The translations under genes were made by a program, and so were the position numbers. From contig JAMXDE010000007.1 of NCBI GenBank assembly GCA_026770025.1, forward strand, positions 2,046,001 to 2,110,000: a stretch of 64,000 nucleotides of DNA. The letters are read 5' to 3'. Within the stretch, counting starts at the first letter, position 1; each line of letters starts with the position of its first letter. The notes below the pieces were generated by a model, which was not told the DNA's origin, did no database searches, and saw only the letters and a list, made by a program, of their open reading frames with translations. Positions 1 to 10,330 of this stretch are shown here, one piece after another. Source of the stretch: Craspedostauros australis. Its lineage: Eukaryota; Bacillariophyta; Bacillariophyceae; Mastogloiales; Achnanthaceae.

Positions 1-302
1 CATCTGTTTGAGAACAATTGTGCACGAGCTCCGTATTCGTGTGGGTAGGCACGCCACCATAATCCGAACCCGCAACTCACGCCCATCAAAACATCTGTTC
101 AATCCACCATCTTTCGCACTCACGCCCACGCTCTCTCTTGTGTCGATTTGCTTTCTCAACCACCTTGATGGACGTTGCGTTGCATTCATCTCGCATCACC
201 TGGCAATACGCGCAACGAACGGACTCTCACAACACAGACATACACAATCACAGAGAACAAACCTCAGCACAAGCAAAGAAGTGAAACCAACAACGAAGCA
301 AC
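1..302. other. Upstream region of the perilipin-like gene
   Basis: No gene is supported here. The last 100 bases are A/C-rich with CAACA-type words directly before the ATG at 303, which suits a 5' leader and promoter. Open frames on both strands in this stretch are short and start at non-ATG codons or overlap the real gene. Confidence 0.5.
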
Positions 303-929
303 ATGGCAAAGAAGACCACCAAGACCGCAGCCGTCGCCGCCAAGGCAGCCGCAAAGGCCAGCACCCCACCAGCGACCACCACAATGACCGCGGAACCATC
401 TGTCACGCCGCAGCAACAGCAGCAGCAGCCACCGTCCGACGATGACGGCAAGCACCTCCACAATCTGTACAACGGAGCCAAGGGCGCATGGGCATGGGGA
501 AAGAACCTGGCGGTCGTCGGAGGCGCCTTCGGAATTGCGGAGGGTGTGGCGCAAGCAGCGTTGGGCGTCGTTGGCACCAACCTGCAGAACATCGATCAAA
601 CCATCATCGAACCCAAGGTCGTGCAGCCGCTCGATTCCCTCACGGCGCCTGCCGTCAATGCCGTTGTCGGCATCGTCCTCAAGACGACGGATACCGTGGT
701 GCCGCCCGTGCAGAAGATCCTGGATGGCCTCATTTCGGCCCTTCATCTCAAGCGTATTCTCGGCCAAGAAGAAGCAGCACCGGCGCCATCAACTGATGGA
801 TCCGCTACGACGACCACTACTAAGACGACGACGACCAATACCACCACCAAGACTGCGCTCGGTTCCAAGGCGCAACAGGCGGCCGATGCGGCAGCGCCAG
901 CGGCCGTTTTGAACACTGCTGGCAACTAG
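303..929 (+). CDS. Perilipin-like / lipid-droplet-type small protein (tentative)
   Basis: This is a 208-residue intronless ORF with ATG in an A-rich context. Residues 1-50 are low complexity: a Lys/Ala-rich start, then Thr/Pro and a run of six Gln. The ordered core (about 52-150) begins at 'NLYNGAKGAWAWGKN', followed by an Ala/Gly/Val-rich amphipathic stretch and 'VPPVQKILDGL'. Two regularly spaced segments contain P-x-V-x-x-L-D or similar. That pattern resembles the 11-mer amphipathic repeats of perilipin/CAP20-type lipid-droplet coat proteins, which bind the phospholipid monolayer of oil droplets. The tail is Thr-rich and then Ala-rich. There is no signal peptide and no fully hydrophobic transmembrane helix. 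The family call is by eye and could be wrong; the alternative is another membrane-associated amphipathic-helix protein. That the ORF is a real gene is much surer than its function. Confidence 0.6.
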   Translation: MAKKTTKTAAVAAKAAAKASTPPATTTMTAEPSVTPQQQQQQPPSDDDGKHLHNLYNGAKGAWAWGKNLAVVGGAFGIAEGVAQAALGVVGTNLQNIDQTIIEPKVVQPLDSLTAPAVNAVVGIVLKTTDTVVPPVQKILDGLISALHLKRILGQEEAAPAPSTDGSATTTTTKTTTTNTTTKTALGSKAQQAADAAAPAAVLNTAGN

Positions 930-1260
930 ACAGCGGTTGTGTGCATGATGCCACACAACATGATGTAGCACTAACCAACTCCAGTGTCTCATGATTTCTG
1001 CCAAATGCACGATACGATCATGCCGCAAGCATATGCACAATTCCAAACCGCAATCGACTACCAACTCAACGATGACGAAACCAAAGATCGCCAGTCAGCT
1101 CTTCACAAACCTGCCTCCCACACAAAAATAATATTACATATGATACTTTAAACAATCCATTCACTCTACAAGATGCCATTATGTTGCATAATATAATACC
1201 TAAGAGTGCCACACTCTCCTCTGTTTCTCAAGGCTCTATCATATCTTCGCGCCACACAAT
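930..1260. other. Convergent 3' intergenic region
   Basis: This lies between the ends of two convergent genes. It is AT-rich around 1125-1200, with ATAATATTACATATGATAC-like words suitable for 3'-end formation of both transcripts. No gene seen. Confidence 0.5.
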
Positions 1261-4200
1261 TCAAATCAAATGTCCAAATACGCACCGGAATCCCAGAGCA
1301 ACTTCCGACACGTCCTGCAGCGGCGTGTAGGTGTTATCCTTGGCACGCAGCCGCTTCACCGCCTCGCGGATCAACCGATCGAAGATGGGCAGCAGCGCGT
1401 TGGGACACCAGAAATGGTACCCCTTGCAGGCCTTCAATGTCGTCGGGAAGAAGGCATGGAAGGCCGAGGCGCACTGGTACTTGGCCAGGTACAGCACGGT
1501 GCGGTAGCAGTCCAGTTCGTGCTGCGTGTTGGCGGTAGCCTGCTGCTGCTGCTCGAAGGATGCGTTCATCAGCATGCCATACTGCGTCGTGCCGATGCCG
1601 ACATCGCTGCCGTTCGTTGCTGCGGCAGTGCCGTACTGCTGCTGTCGACGGGCGTTGCAGCGCATCACGCATTCCACGACGGCCTTGAAGTCGCGTGTTT
1701 CGCAGGCCTCCACGAGCAGCACCAGGATCTGCGACATGTCGGGATGGTCCCACACGTTCGGGTAGAAGTCCTTCAGATCGAATCGCGATAGCAGCGGGTT
1801 TCCATCGAAGGATTCAAAGCTGTCCATGGCATCCATCGCCTGTCGGGTAGCAATATCGCCATTGTCGTCGTCATCCAATTGTTGCTTTGAGGGTCGCACC
1901 AGGAAAGGTTCCAAAGCTTTGGCGCAGCTTGTGCATCCACCGACCGCAACCTCCCGATCCCATGCGGCAAATGCCATCAGATGCTTCGGTGCGTTGCGCT
2001 GTGCCACAGGGAAGGGCAACGGCAACGAAAAGCGCGCGCAGTACCACCAAAAGTTGTAGAACAGCTCGGGGTCCAGCTTCTGCATGTGGTCGCGATCCAG
2101 CACGTCCTCACCATGCTCGGCGATGTACCGTTCCAACGATCGACGCATGTACGGTGGGCTCACATACGTCACGTACGATGCGTCCGATTCCTCCACGGTG
2201 GGACCGATCTGGGGTGGCAATTCTCCAAAGTCGGCGATGCCTCCATTCCTGCTGCCATCTGTGCCGTTGCCGCCGCTGCTGCTGTGGGCAGATGCATCAT
2301 TGTTGGCATCTGCGCTCATCGCTTCATCCAACGTCAATGTCTTGTAACCCAACATCGGAACAAAAAGCTGGCCACATCGTGGACAGTGAATGGCACCGGG
2401 GATCTCGCTGTGTTCTCCTCCGTGCACGTCCCAACCAGCCTGCACCTCTTCCTCCAACGGAATGTACCCGCATGCGTTGCACACCTTGCATCGTGACCAG
2501 ATGGCAACCAACCCGACGGTGTCATTCGAGAATGAGACGCCTCGTGCATTCTCCAGCGATGGTACGATGGACGACGAATACACCACTGGCAACCAGCTCC
2601 TGTTGGAACTGCGCTTCTTCGCGTGCCGATCATAACTGCCAGATGTATGAAGCTGAACGCCACTACCACCGCTGCTGCTTAGCGTGCTGTTCGTGTTCAT
2701 GCGGCTGTCAACCTGCTGCGTGGACAAGGGCACGGCTGATGATCCCGCTGTCCCCGATGTTAACGTTGAGGGCCCTCCTTGGGTCTTTGTCCCTCCGAAG
2801 GTGCGCTGGTTACCACCGCCATCTCTGTCCGATGCATTCCTTCGACGCCATCGGCGGCCAGAGTCTTCCAGCGCTGCAAGATTCGTGTCCATCCAGGTAA
2901 GGACAGCTTCCGCGTCGTAATTGCCCTTGCCGATGCGCAAATCTCGACTTGCTGATTCTGTCACCTCGACGCCGTGCACTTCCTCGCTTGTGCCGGTCGT
3001 GGCCTTCGAATGGCCTTCGGCCAATGCTTTCGTGTACTGTCCAAGAGTGACGGCGGATGGAAGGATGCCATCCGATTGCAGAAACTCGAACAAGCGAACA
3101 ATCTCCAACCTTCGATCGTTCCGGGTCCGTCCGCATGCAACCATCAAGGCTCGGTACGCAGCCTCGTCGGGGATAATGCGATGCTTGCTCCCGAGCTGAC
3201 GCAGTGCACCAAGCGCTCGCAACAGGAAGGTGGATTGCTGATCGCTTGACAAATCGTCCTGCCCAATCTGGGTTGGCACGCAAAGCAGCCATGTTCCCAG
3301 GACGTGCGATCCCATCAGCTTGGGCAACTGCCACAGACAACGACGTTGCGTTTGCAAGCCTCTGTAGCTGGTCGCCTGCTTGCGACGGCGCTCGCATTCC
3401 TCCACCTCCTTCTCCGTCCGGGTTAGCTGAGGGTTGGACACGCGGTTCTTCTCCACAAGCCATGATCCCGGTTCCGACGGCAAGAAGAGGCTCGTATTCA
3501 ATCGGTCGGGGAAGCATGGATTGCCATCCTGACAGTACATGAAACGAGATCCTTTCTGGATGCCTTGCGCTGATGGGACGGTCACCCAGTCTCCGGTCTG
3601 GTTGACGACGATGTCGGATGCTTTGGCAGAGGATTCTGCCGTGCTGGCCGGCACGCTACTGTCCGTGTCGCTGCCTGCTTTGGAGTCCACCTCGAAGCTC
3701 TTGTTCTCGACCGTCTGGGCCGGCTGTCTTGACCCCGCATTGGATTGGTCGACGAGGAGGCTGTACAACATCTCCACCCTGTCGCTGTCCGGTGCTGGTA
3801 TCTGTTCCACGTCACCGCCGAGCCGCCCGTACGCCACAGTGGTCGAGTGGAACTCGGCAAGACATTCATCGAAGAAGAGGCACCGGATGTCGCTGGCCTC
3901 CGTTCGCCGTTGGATGAAGGATTGGAACATCTGCGTGGAGCAGAATTGGCCCAGGAAGGCTGCCTTGTCATCGGTCACCGATGCGAGGAATCCTTTCTCG
4001 TCGAACCAGTCGTTACCGCTGGTCGCAAAGTCCACGTCGGGCACCACCAGGAAGCGTTCGTACGCGCCGAGGATGGAGCAGAAGAATCGCAGGAAGCTGT
4101 CACGCACTGCACGATCATCAAGCGGTTCATGGTGGAATTGACGATCGGGGTTTCCTTCGTAGGGATCTGGTGCCATGACATCAGAGGTGCCATCCACCAT

Positions 4201-7200
4201 CGCATCCAAAGATTTGCGGCCCTTGCCTGGAATGATGCCAGCGTCACGGCACAGCGTATCCAGTTCCGACACCAGCGACGTCCTTGGTACGGCGGGGATG
4301 ATACCCCATGAATTCTTCCCGACGGCGTCGCTGTCGCTGTGACAATCCACGACGCCATGATCCAAGTCCACGATCATCGAATCTTCAGGCATGTTGGTGC
4401 GAGCGTATGCTGCCAGGCCATCCGTAGTGCCGTCGTCGTGGATGCCAACGAAGATGGGACCCATGAAATCGATGCAACCTCGGAAGGTCTCGGTGAGTCG
4501 AGGCACGTACGGAGCGTACAGTTCGAAGGGGAAGAGCAATGCCCGCAGCAGCTCGCACACCTCCAGCACCAAGGACTGGTTGGTGGAGATGACAATCACC
4601 TTGCGCTCCAACGCCAAGAAACCCAAGACGATGGTCACGATGGTGGGAATGCCCAAGCATGACACCAGCTTCTCGAATGGCAGATCCACGAGCGGAAGAT
4701 CCTTGAGTGCTGGCTGCGCGATGACCATGGGGATGTTCAAGGTCGGCAGCGGGACGAGGATGGCGGGACCACCTGGTTTGGGCACCGGCGCGGTCAGCAG
4801 GAGATGGGAGATGCATCGTTCCAGCGGCAGCTCGGACGTCGATCCGGACATGATGTGCAAATGCGAGAGGAAGTCATGGAACGCGGTCCAGAATGGATAC
4901 TGGCTGATCAAACAGATGGTCTTGTTTTCGAATGTCGCCATGTCCTCGAATCCTGTCATGAGGAAGTTGGAATCGCCGCCCTGAGGATTCTGCGGGTTGA
5001 GGAAGCGCTGGCGTTCCCAGTACCGTCGATGCGGCAACGACACGCCTTGACGCCGAATGGATACGCGCTTCAGCTGCTCCAGCTTGTTCTGGGTCAACGG
5101 TTCCATGAAGGAGATGCAGGAGACGTAGATGGAATCGCCCTGCTCGTTCTTCAGCACGAATCCGTAGTACTGCGGCAGTGGAGCCTCGCTGAAACGCGCA
5201 CGATGCAAACGGCAGCCTGTCGGATAGCAGAACATGGGCAGTTCCTCCTGCGGCAACGGCAGGCCTTTGTAGTTCTTGTCTGGGAATCGATCCAGCACGC
5301 GCGACAGCAACGGCGCGTCGCAAAATCCAAATGGAAGATTGTGGCGTACGAGCAAGGACGGTGTGCCCACCTGCACTGGCTCTGATTTCGGTGATTTGGA
5401 GAAGGGCTTCGATGGCAAGGCGCTGACCGTTTCCGCAAAATGCCGCAGCGCCCTTTCCTTCTGCCCACGCCTCTGGGCCACGGACCAAGGGGTCTTGCCT
5501 CGGAAGGAGAACATGCCAGGGCTCAGTTCTTCCTCCTCTTCGTCCGGGATGCTGCCATAGCTGTAGGAATCGTCCGGAAATATGGACTCGCCAAGCTGAT
5601 TGACGAAGCTGACGGAGATATCCACGAGCCCCGGATCTTCATGAAAGCGCTCCTCGTCGCCCAACCTCTGCCGTTTCGTCGCCACGATGGGAATATAGAG
5701 GTAGAAGTCATCGTCGAGAGCGCTGAGGTGATGGATATCGTGCGGTGCGGGGATGTGCGAGGGAAGGACGAGATGCGGCGGCAGGATATCGTGGCTGGCC
5801 TCGTGCAGCGGACGCGAGGTGTCTGCCACTGCTTCGACGCCAACGCCGGAACCGCCCGATAGCACGGTGGCGTCATCGCCGGGAGGGAAGAGGAAGGTGC
5901 GCGTGCTGTTGCGAGAATACCGCGATCTTTGGCTTGTCGGCGACGATGGACTTGCGGGGTTGGAGAAGGAGTACGACCCACTGCCAATGCCGACGAGAGA
6001 AGATGAGGAGGATGGGATCGTGACATCGAGTGCCGACGTCGGAGCCGGCGGCACCTTGACCTGCTGATACCCGGGCGGAATGCACCACTCCTCGAATTCT
6101 TCGGGCGGTGAACCGAGGTAGAGATGAAGCGGGACGGTCTTCTGCTGCGGGGGCTCGTGCGCGGACGTTTCGTCGTTGTTCTTCGGTGGCACGGGATGCT
6201 GCTGCGATCGCACACGTTCGCGCACCACCTGCTTACCGGCCTTGGCGACGCGTCCGACCAGGGCTGCGGCTCCCAGCAAGGACGATGCGCCGCTGGAAAT
6301 GACGGACGCCGCCTTGCTCGTGACTGATGCCGGGGCTACCGTGGATGGTGTGGGCGGCATGAGATCGGCAGCGAGAGGCGAGGCAATGTCCGATGCGATG
6401 ACGAGTGTCTTGTGCAGCTTGACGTAGTAGATGCGGAGGTTGGAGATGGCGGGTCGATCCGTTTCGGTCGCGGCACGGCGTCGGTAGGCGAGGTAGAACT
6501 TGGGTTGGGGCACTGCCAGCCGTCCCAACGTAGCCTCGCGCAGCATCCTCGGCCATCCCGACTGCATGCGCCGGCGCAGATCCTTGAGAGGCGTGGTGTT
6601 GGTCGTCGTGCTGCTGGAGGTATCGCCAGATCGCGCACGCCGATGGTTGTGGGAATTCCGATGCCCATGCTGCTGCTGCTGTTGCTGCTCGATCTGTTTC
6701 TGCAGTTCCGCCTCGGCCGTTCTGAAATGCCCCAGCAGGCCGTTGATCGGATCGAGGTTCGCGTCAAAGATCTGCGACTGCGTCCACAGCTGGGGCCCGA
6801 CCTTGTCCTGCCACCCCGCCTTTGGCGTTTGCGACAGCACCGTCCATCCATCAATCGCAAGCGGGTTGGTGGTCGTGCCAGCCGGCGTGGCCTGATAGAA
6901 GTGCTGATGCTCCGACGTGCTGCTCGCGATGGTAATGTCGTACTCGGTGCCACCGGTCAATGATGTCACATCGGATGCAGCGCCGCGGATGTGCGGGTAT
7001 TGATGTTGCTGTTGCTCGTGGACATTCACATGCAGATGCGAAGTGGAATGCGCATTGCTGAGAGAAGGCAATGACGCCACGGACGAATTCTGATCGGTGC
7101 TGGCACAGGAAGGCAAAGTGATGATCTGCTGCTGTCGTTGCTGCTGCTGCTGTTGTTGAGCATGAGTGAGATTCGCATCCTGTTTGTTGATGGCAGCATC

Positions 7201-7581
7201 TCCTGCATTGCTGGCATTTGAATTGAGGACGGACATGGTCCTGCTGAACGCTCCAGCAGCAGGAGGAGGCGGATGCTCCAGGATTGGGGGCGGCTTATCA
7301 CGGACCGTGACGATGGCGACCTCCACGATCTCGCGATGGAAACGTTCCCACCATGCCTCTTCATTCTCTCCGCCGCCATCCGCTGCGGACACGGGCAAGG
7401 CCTCTTCGTTGTTGCTGCTGGTTTGTTTCTGCTGCTCTTCATCGTCCTTCTCCGCGTGCATCCACACCAGCTTCTGACCGATGCCGACGATGCCGAAGTA
7501 ATCGGCGACGCCCACGCGGGAGGACTTCTTCTCCTTGCTGTTGCTGTTGCCATTGCTGCTTGCGTCCTTGCTAGATGTCAT
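1261..7581 (-). CDS. DENND4: DENND4-type tripartite DENN-domain Rab GEF
   Basis: A single 2,106-codon exon. Domains in order: a low-complexity N-terminus with poly-Gln and Ser tracts; an MABP-like stretch before residue 700 ('EEWCIPPGYQQVKV', 'DDFYLYIPIVATKR'); uDENN from about 744 ('NLPFGFCDAPLL', 'LPMFCYPTG'); cDENN about 914-1040 ('LVSCLGIPTIVTIVLGFLAL', 'ERKVIVIS'); dDENN about 1154-1243 ('DSFLRFFCSILGAYERFLV'); PPR-like helices about 1450-1523; a zinc ribbon about 1694-1745 (C-x2-C ... C-x2-C with 'EEEVQAGW'); and a C-terminal block ('YVSPPYMRRSLERYI', 'LFYNFWWYCARFSLPLP'). The zinc ribbon with 'EEx-AGW' and the 'PELFYNFWWY' block are typical of the metazoan DENND4/Crag family, which activates Rab10 and related Rabs in secretory and basolateral traffic. 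The exact Rab target here is unknown. The ATG at 7581 faces the gene at 8035 across 453 bp. Confidence 0.9.
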   Translation of the reverse strand: MTSSKDASSNGNSNSKEKKSSRVGVADYFGIVGIGQKLVWMHAEKDDEEQQKQTSSNNEEALPVSAADGGGENEEAWWERFHREIVEVAIVTVRDKPPPILEHPPPPAAGAFSRTMSVLNSNASNAGDAAINKQDANLTHAQQQQQQQRQQQIITLPSCASTDQNSSVASLPSLSNAHSTSHLHVNVHEQQQHQYPHIRGAASDVTSLTGGTEYDITIASSTSEHQHFYQATPAGTTTNPLAIDGWTVLSQTPKAGWQDKVGPQLWTQSQIFDANLDPINGLLGHFRTAEAELQKQIEQQQQQQHGHRNSHNHRRARSGDTSSSTTTNTTPLKDLRRRMQSGWPRMLREATLGRLAVPQPKFYLAYRRRAATETDRPAISNLRIYYVKLHKTLVIASDIASPLAADLMPPTPSTVAPASVTSKAASVISSGASSLLGAAALVGRVAKAGKQVVRERVRSQQHPVPPKNNDETSAHEPPQQKTVPLHLYLGSPPEEFEEWCIPPGYQQVKVPPAPTSALDVTIPSSSSSLVGIGSGSYSFSNPASPSSPTSQRSRYSRNSTRTFLFPPGDDATVLSGGSGVGVEAVADTSRPLHEASHDILPPHLVLPSHIPAPHDIHHLSALDDDFYLYIPIVATKRQRLGDEERFHEDPGLVDISVSFVNQLGESIFPDDSYSYGSIPDEEEEELSPGMFSFRGKTPWSVAQRRGQKERALRHFAETVSALPSKPFSKSPKSEPVQVGTPSLLVRHNLPFGFCDAPLLSRVLDRFPDKNYKGLPLPQEELPMFCYPTGCRLHRARFSEAPLPQYYGFVLKNEQGDSIYVSCISFMEPLTQNKLEQLKRVSIRRQGVSLPHRRYWERQRFLNPQNPQGGDSNFLMTGFEDMATFENKTICLISQYPFWTAFHDFLSHLHIMSGSTSELPLERCISHLLLTAPVPKPGGPAILVPLPTLNIPMVIAQPALKDLPLVDLPFEKLVSCLGIPTIVTIVLGFLALERKVIVISTNQSLVLEVCELLRALLFPFELYAPYVPRLTETFRGCIDFMGPIFVGIHDDGTTDGLAAYARTNMPEDSMIVDLDHGVVDCHSDSDAVGKNSWGIIPAVPRTSLVSELDTLCRDAGIIPGKGRKSLDAMVDGTSDVMAPDPYEGNPDRQFHHEPLDDRAVRDSFLRFFCSILGAYERFLVVPDVDFATSGNDWFDEKGFLASVTDDKAAFLGQFCSTQMFQSFIQRRTEASDIRCLFFDECLAEFHSTTVAYGRLGGDVEQIPAPDSDRVEMLYSLLVDQSNAGSRQPAQTVENKSFEVDSKAGSDTDSSVPASTAESSAKASDIVVNQTGDWVTVPSAQGIQKGSRFMYCQDGNPCFPDRLNTSLFLPSEPGSWLVEKNRVSNPQLTRTEKEVEECERRRKQATSYRGLQTQRRCLWQLPKLMGSHVLGTWLLCVPTQIGQDDLSSDQQSTFLLRALGALRQLGSKHRIIPDEAAYRALMVACGRTRNDRRLEIVRLFEFLQSDGILPSAVTLGQYTKALAEGHSKATTGTSEEVHGVEVTESASRDLRIGKGNYDAEAVLTWMDTNLAALEDSGRRWRRRNASDRDGGGNQRTFGGTKTQGGPSTLTSGTAGSSAVPLSTQQVDSRMNTNSTLSSSGGSGVQLHTSGSYDRHAKKRSSNRSWLPVVYSSSIVPSLENARGVSFSNDTVGLVAIWSRCKVCNACGYIPLEEEVQAGWDVHGGEHSEIPGAIHCPRCGQLFVPMLGYKTLTLDEAMSADANNDASAHSSSGGNGTDGSRNGGIADFGELPPQIGPTVEESDASYVTYVSPPYMRRSLERYIAEHGEDVLDRDHMQKLDPELFYNFWWYCARFSLPLPFPVAQRNAPKHLMAFAAWDREVAVGGCTSCAKALEPFLVRPSKQQLDDDDNGDIATRQAMDAMDSFESFDGNPLLSRFDLKDFYPNVWDHPDMSQILVLLVEACETRDFKAVVECVMRCNARRQQQYGTAAATNGSDVGIGTTQYGMLMNASFEQQQQATANTQHELDCYRTVLYLAKYQCASAFHAFFPTTLKACKGYHFWCPNALLPIFDRLIREAVKRLRAKDNTYTPLQDVSEVALGFRCVFGHLI

Positions 7582-8034
7582 GGTCGATGCTCCGGCTGGT
7601 CGTTTGAATGGAATGCGTGCGGCAACGATGAGAAAGACACCGCTCTCTGGTATTGTGGGTCAGTGCTGACTCGCAGTCGGACTGCAACACCACCAACACT
7701 TCGAGGCTCGATCTTTGTGCACATCGTGTTGGGAGCAGGTGTCGACGTTTTTTGTCTTCGTTTGTGTGAACTAGGAACCAATGATGATAGAGTCGATTGG
7801 GTCAAATTGGTTTTGGCGCGAAACTGAACACGATTGTTTTCAGTACCGCGAACGGACTGTTGTCCGAGAGTGTCGATCCAACGAAGATACGAAAAGAAGG
7901 AACGAAACTTGGTGCCGACAAGGAAGAGACCAAGAACAACCGAAGAGGCAACACACTGAAGAGGCAGGAAGCGCGCAAAGTTGGAGGTCGATCATCCCTT
8001 CCGTCAGTTGTGAAAGGTGATCATACTTCGCAAC
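7582..8034. promoter_or_regulatory. Divergent promoter region
   Basis: A 453-bp gap separates the starts of the DENND4-type gene (minus) and the 8035 gene (plus). Both ATGs face outward, so the stretch must hold both promoters. No clear TATA box or repeated motif stands out. Confidence 0.5.
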
Positions 8035-8930
8035 ATGTCGTCACCACCACCAACTGCACTGCACCATGTTGTTGTCAACAAGGACAGCAAGCGCTACAAC
8101 GGCATGAAGTCCGTGGATCGGCAAGAAGGTCCACGTTTCTCGGCCATGGATACGGGCGTGTCACAGTCGGGATCGTCGCAACGGCCACGACTGCAGATCG
8201 GCAGCAAGCAAGATGCGGCAATGCACATGGATCCCTTGCCGCAGAATGGTGATGAAGGGGATGCCGCGCGTAACAGCGCCAAACGCAAGAACTTCTCCGA
8301 CGCCTCACGCCAGGAGGATGGAATGGCGGCATCCCACTTCGACGCTGACGATGCGCGGAGAGACGAGAGCATGGATGAGATTGGTGACGGCACGTTTCGC
8401 CCGTTGCCCATGATGCAAGACGAAGATGAGGCGTGGTTGGAGTCAGGAAGTCTGGCGGAAACGAAGGGTGGCGAGGAAAGCAATGACGACGATCTGCTGG
8501 CAAAGGCAGCGGAATGGAAGCAACAGCTCGAACAAGTTCTGAATGGATACGAAATGATGCGGGTGAGTTGATTTGTAGTAGAGCACTCTGGGGTACTATG
8601 GAGTATGTGCAGTTGCGTTGTGGACCGGTGCTGCTGATTGCATGACATCTACCAACTGCAAAGCTTGGCGCATTCCTTGCCGAAGTCCGAAACTGTTTCA
8701 TTGCCGCCCATCTCTTTGATCATCCCTTTGCAATGTCACTTACTCACTCTTCCATCCACCGATGCATGCATTCATCCATGCATCCATGAATCCGCCCACC
8801 CATCTCTCCAACGCTGCGCATGCGCGTCCGCCTGCAGGTCAAGAATGCCATCACGCTCGACTGCCTGTACATGGCCGCCGGCACAATCGAGAACGACTAC
8901 CGCTCGACCATGGCGAAGTACACAGCGTAG
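8035..8930 (+). CDS. Two-exon protein of unknown function
   Basis: Exon 1 is 8035-8562 and exon 2 is 8838-8930. The intron (275 nt) begins GTGAGT and ends in a pyrimidine-rich stretch plus CTGCAG. It is phase 0 and gives a 206-residue protein ending '...STMAKYTA'. The start is ATG at 8035 in the context CAACATGTC; the frame runs upstream only through a GTG. Residues 1-150 are hydrophilic and disordered, rich in Asp, Ser, Arg and Met. Only the C-terminal 45 residues look folded: 'LAKAAEWKQQLEQVLNGY' joined across the splice to 'VKNAITLDCLYMAAG', an amphipathic helical pair. The family is not recognised. Without splicing the protein would end two codons past the donor and lose the C-terminal helix, which supports the intron. 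Confidence 0.65.
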
Positions 8931-9113
8931 AGTGTGGCACGAGTAGTATGGGGGCCCAATCGGTTCAACGGACCGTTTGTTGAGGAATACTGATTTGAAA
9001 AAATGATGCATGGTACTCTAAATTGCAGAATATTATTCTACTCTCCCACGCTCTGTCTGGCGCTGACACATGGCCGGTCAGCGTTGCATCCATTTGCTGC
9101 ACGATCTCCCGTG
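8931..9113. other. Convergent 3' spacer
   Basis: A short gap between convergent genes, AT-rich near 9000-9045. Nothing else seen. Confidence 0.4.
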
Positions 9114-9857
9114 CTACTTCTTGCGAAAGAGCTTTGACACGCCTGCGAAACGACGGCGACGACGATTGGATGGAGGCTGCCTCAACTCTCCACTGGTGTC
9201 GGACGGGAGGACCACACGGATGGCCCCCTGCGTTGCAATGATCGATTCGACATTCAGTGTCCCATCTTCGTGCACGTGCATTCCGCTGCGGCTGGGGCTC
9301 AAAACCCCGCTGCGGTGCTGTGCCACAAAGTTCTCCGGCAGCGTGATGAGGATCTGCGGTTCACGCTGGTGTCTGGGCCTCGTGTTGAGCTTGGAGCCAT
9401 TGTTGCACTCATCACCATCGACGCCCTCATCCAAGATGCCGTAGCATTGATCAACGCTGTCGTCGTCGGTTTCGTCGTCATCCTCCAGATCATGCTGCGC
9501 CCGCCATTTTTCGATGCGCGATCGCAGCAACTGGTTGCGGATCACGTCCCTGGGTCCCATCTTGCGCCGCGTCATGGGACACGTGCGATGATCCCGGATC
9601 CACGCAAAGATGGCATCGCGTTCGTACGTGTTGCCGAGTCGATCGACGACCGGCTCTCGCATGATGTCCAGAGTCAGCGGGCAGATGAATTCTTCCGGGA
9701 TGCAGTAGGAGCGCACGGAAACATCGCCGGTGCCTTTGATGCTGATCCTCGGCGATGCTTTCAGCATGGTTCTGGCGTCCTTGCCAGTCTTGTCGTTTGA
9801 TGGTGCCGATGGTGGCAGTGATGATGTTGATGGCATTGTCTCTGAAGTTGATGGCAT
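9114..9857 (-). CDS. U-box domain protein, probable E3 ubiquitin ligase
   Basis: A 247-residue intronless ORF. The U-box spans about 47-122: 'IPEEFICPLTLDIMREPVV', 'GNTYERDAIFAWI', then 'CPMTRRKM' and 'VIRNQLLRSRIEKW'. This is the classic RING-like fold that recruits E2 enzymes and lacks full zinc ligation. The N-terminal 45 residues are Ser/Thr/Pro-rich. Residues 125-150 are Asp-rich ('DLEDDDETDDDSVD'). The tail ends basic ('NRRRRRFAG' ... 'KLFRKK'), possibly a nuclear or membrane-binding tail. No ARM repeats or kinase domain follow, so it is a minimal U-box protein like those common in algae. A second ATG eight codons downstream could also serve as start. Confidence 0.88.
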   Translation of the reverse strand: MPSTSETMPSTSSLPPSAPSNDKTGKDARTMLKASPRISIKGTGDVSVRSYCIPEEFICPLTLDIMREPVVDRLGNTYERDAIFAWIRDHRTCPMTRRKMGPRDVIRNQLLRSRIEKWRAQHDLEDDDETDDDSVDQCYGILDEGVDGDECNNGSKLNTRPRHQREPQILITLPENFVAQHRSGVLSPSRSGMHVHEDGTLNVESIIATQGAIRVVLPSDTSGELRQPPSNRRRRRFAGVSKLFRKK

Positions 9858-10264
9858 GGTGATGATGAAATTACTCTAGCAAAGTGTTATAGAATAGAAT
9901 ATAATAGGATGGGATAGCTCAGAGTAGAAGTGGCACAGAATTGATGTCTTGGTCGCTGGATGTTGCTCCTCGATGTTGTTCCGCAATGATCTTGTGAGTC
10001 TGAGTGAACGGTGTAGGCGAAGACGCGATTGCATTATTATGATCCAATCGGCGCACTTACCCTTCTTCCTTCCTTGTTGTCACGATCGCGTGGCGCGAGT
10101 TCTTGCGATTGCAACGTCCTCCGATTTGCACGAGTTGTCCAAACACACAATCGTTGACACCATCGTGATTGTTTCCCGCATGGCCGAACATGTTCTTGCT
10201 TCTCAAACATGATTGGATCGTGCTTTCGCTTTCCTTTCCGCTTAAAACATTCGCTGTGCGCCTC

Positions 10265-10330
10265 CATCAGTTGCACTGTCTCACCAAACTTCAAGCCCAT
10301 CAGTTGCGCTGTATTACCAAACTTCAAGCC
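10265..10330. repeat. 33-bp tandem duplication (two copies)
   Basis: Copies at 10265-10297 and 10298-10330 match at all but a few positions and both end ACCAAACTTCAAGCC. The unit is a multiple of three, so an accidental frame stays open through it; no protein family is recognised. Confidence 0.85.
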
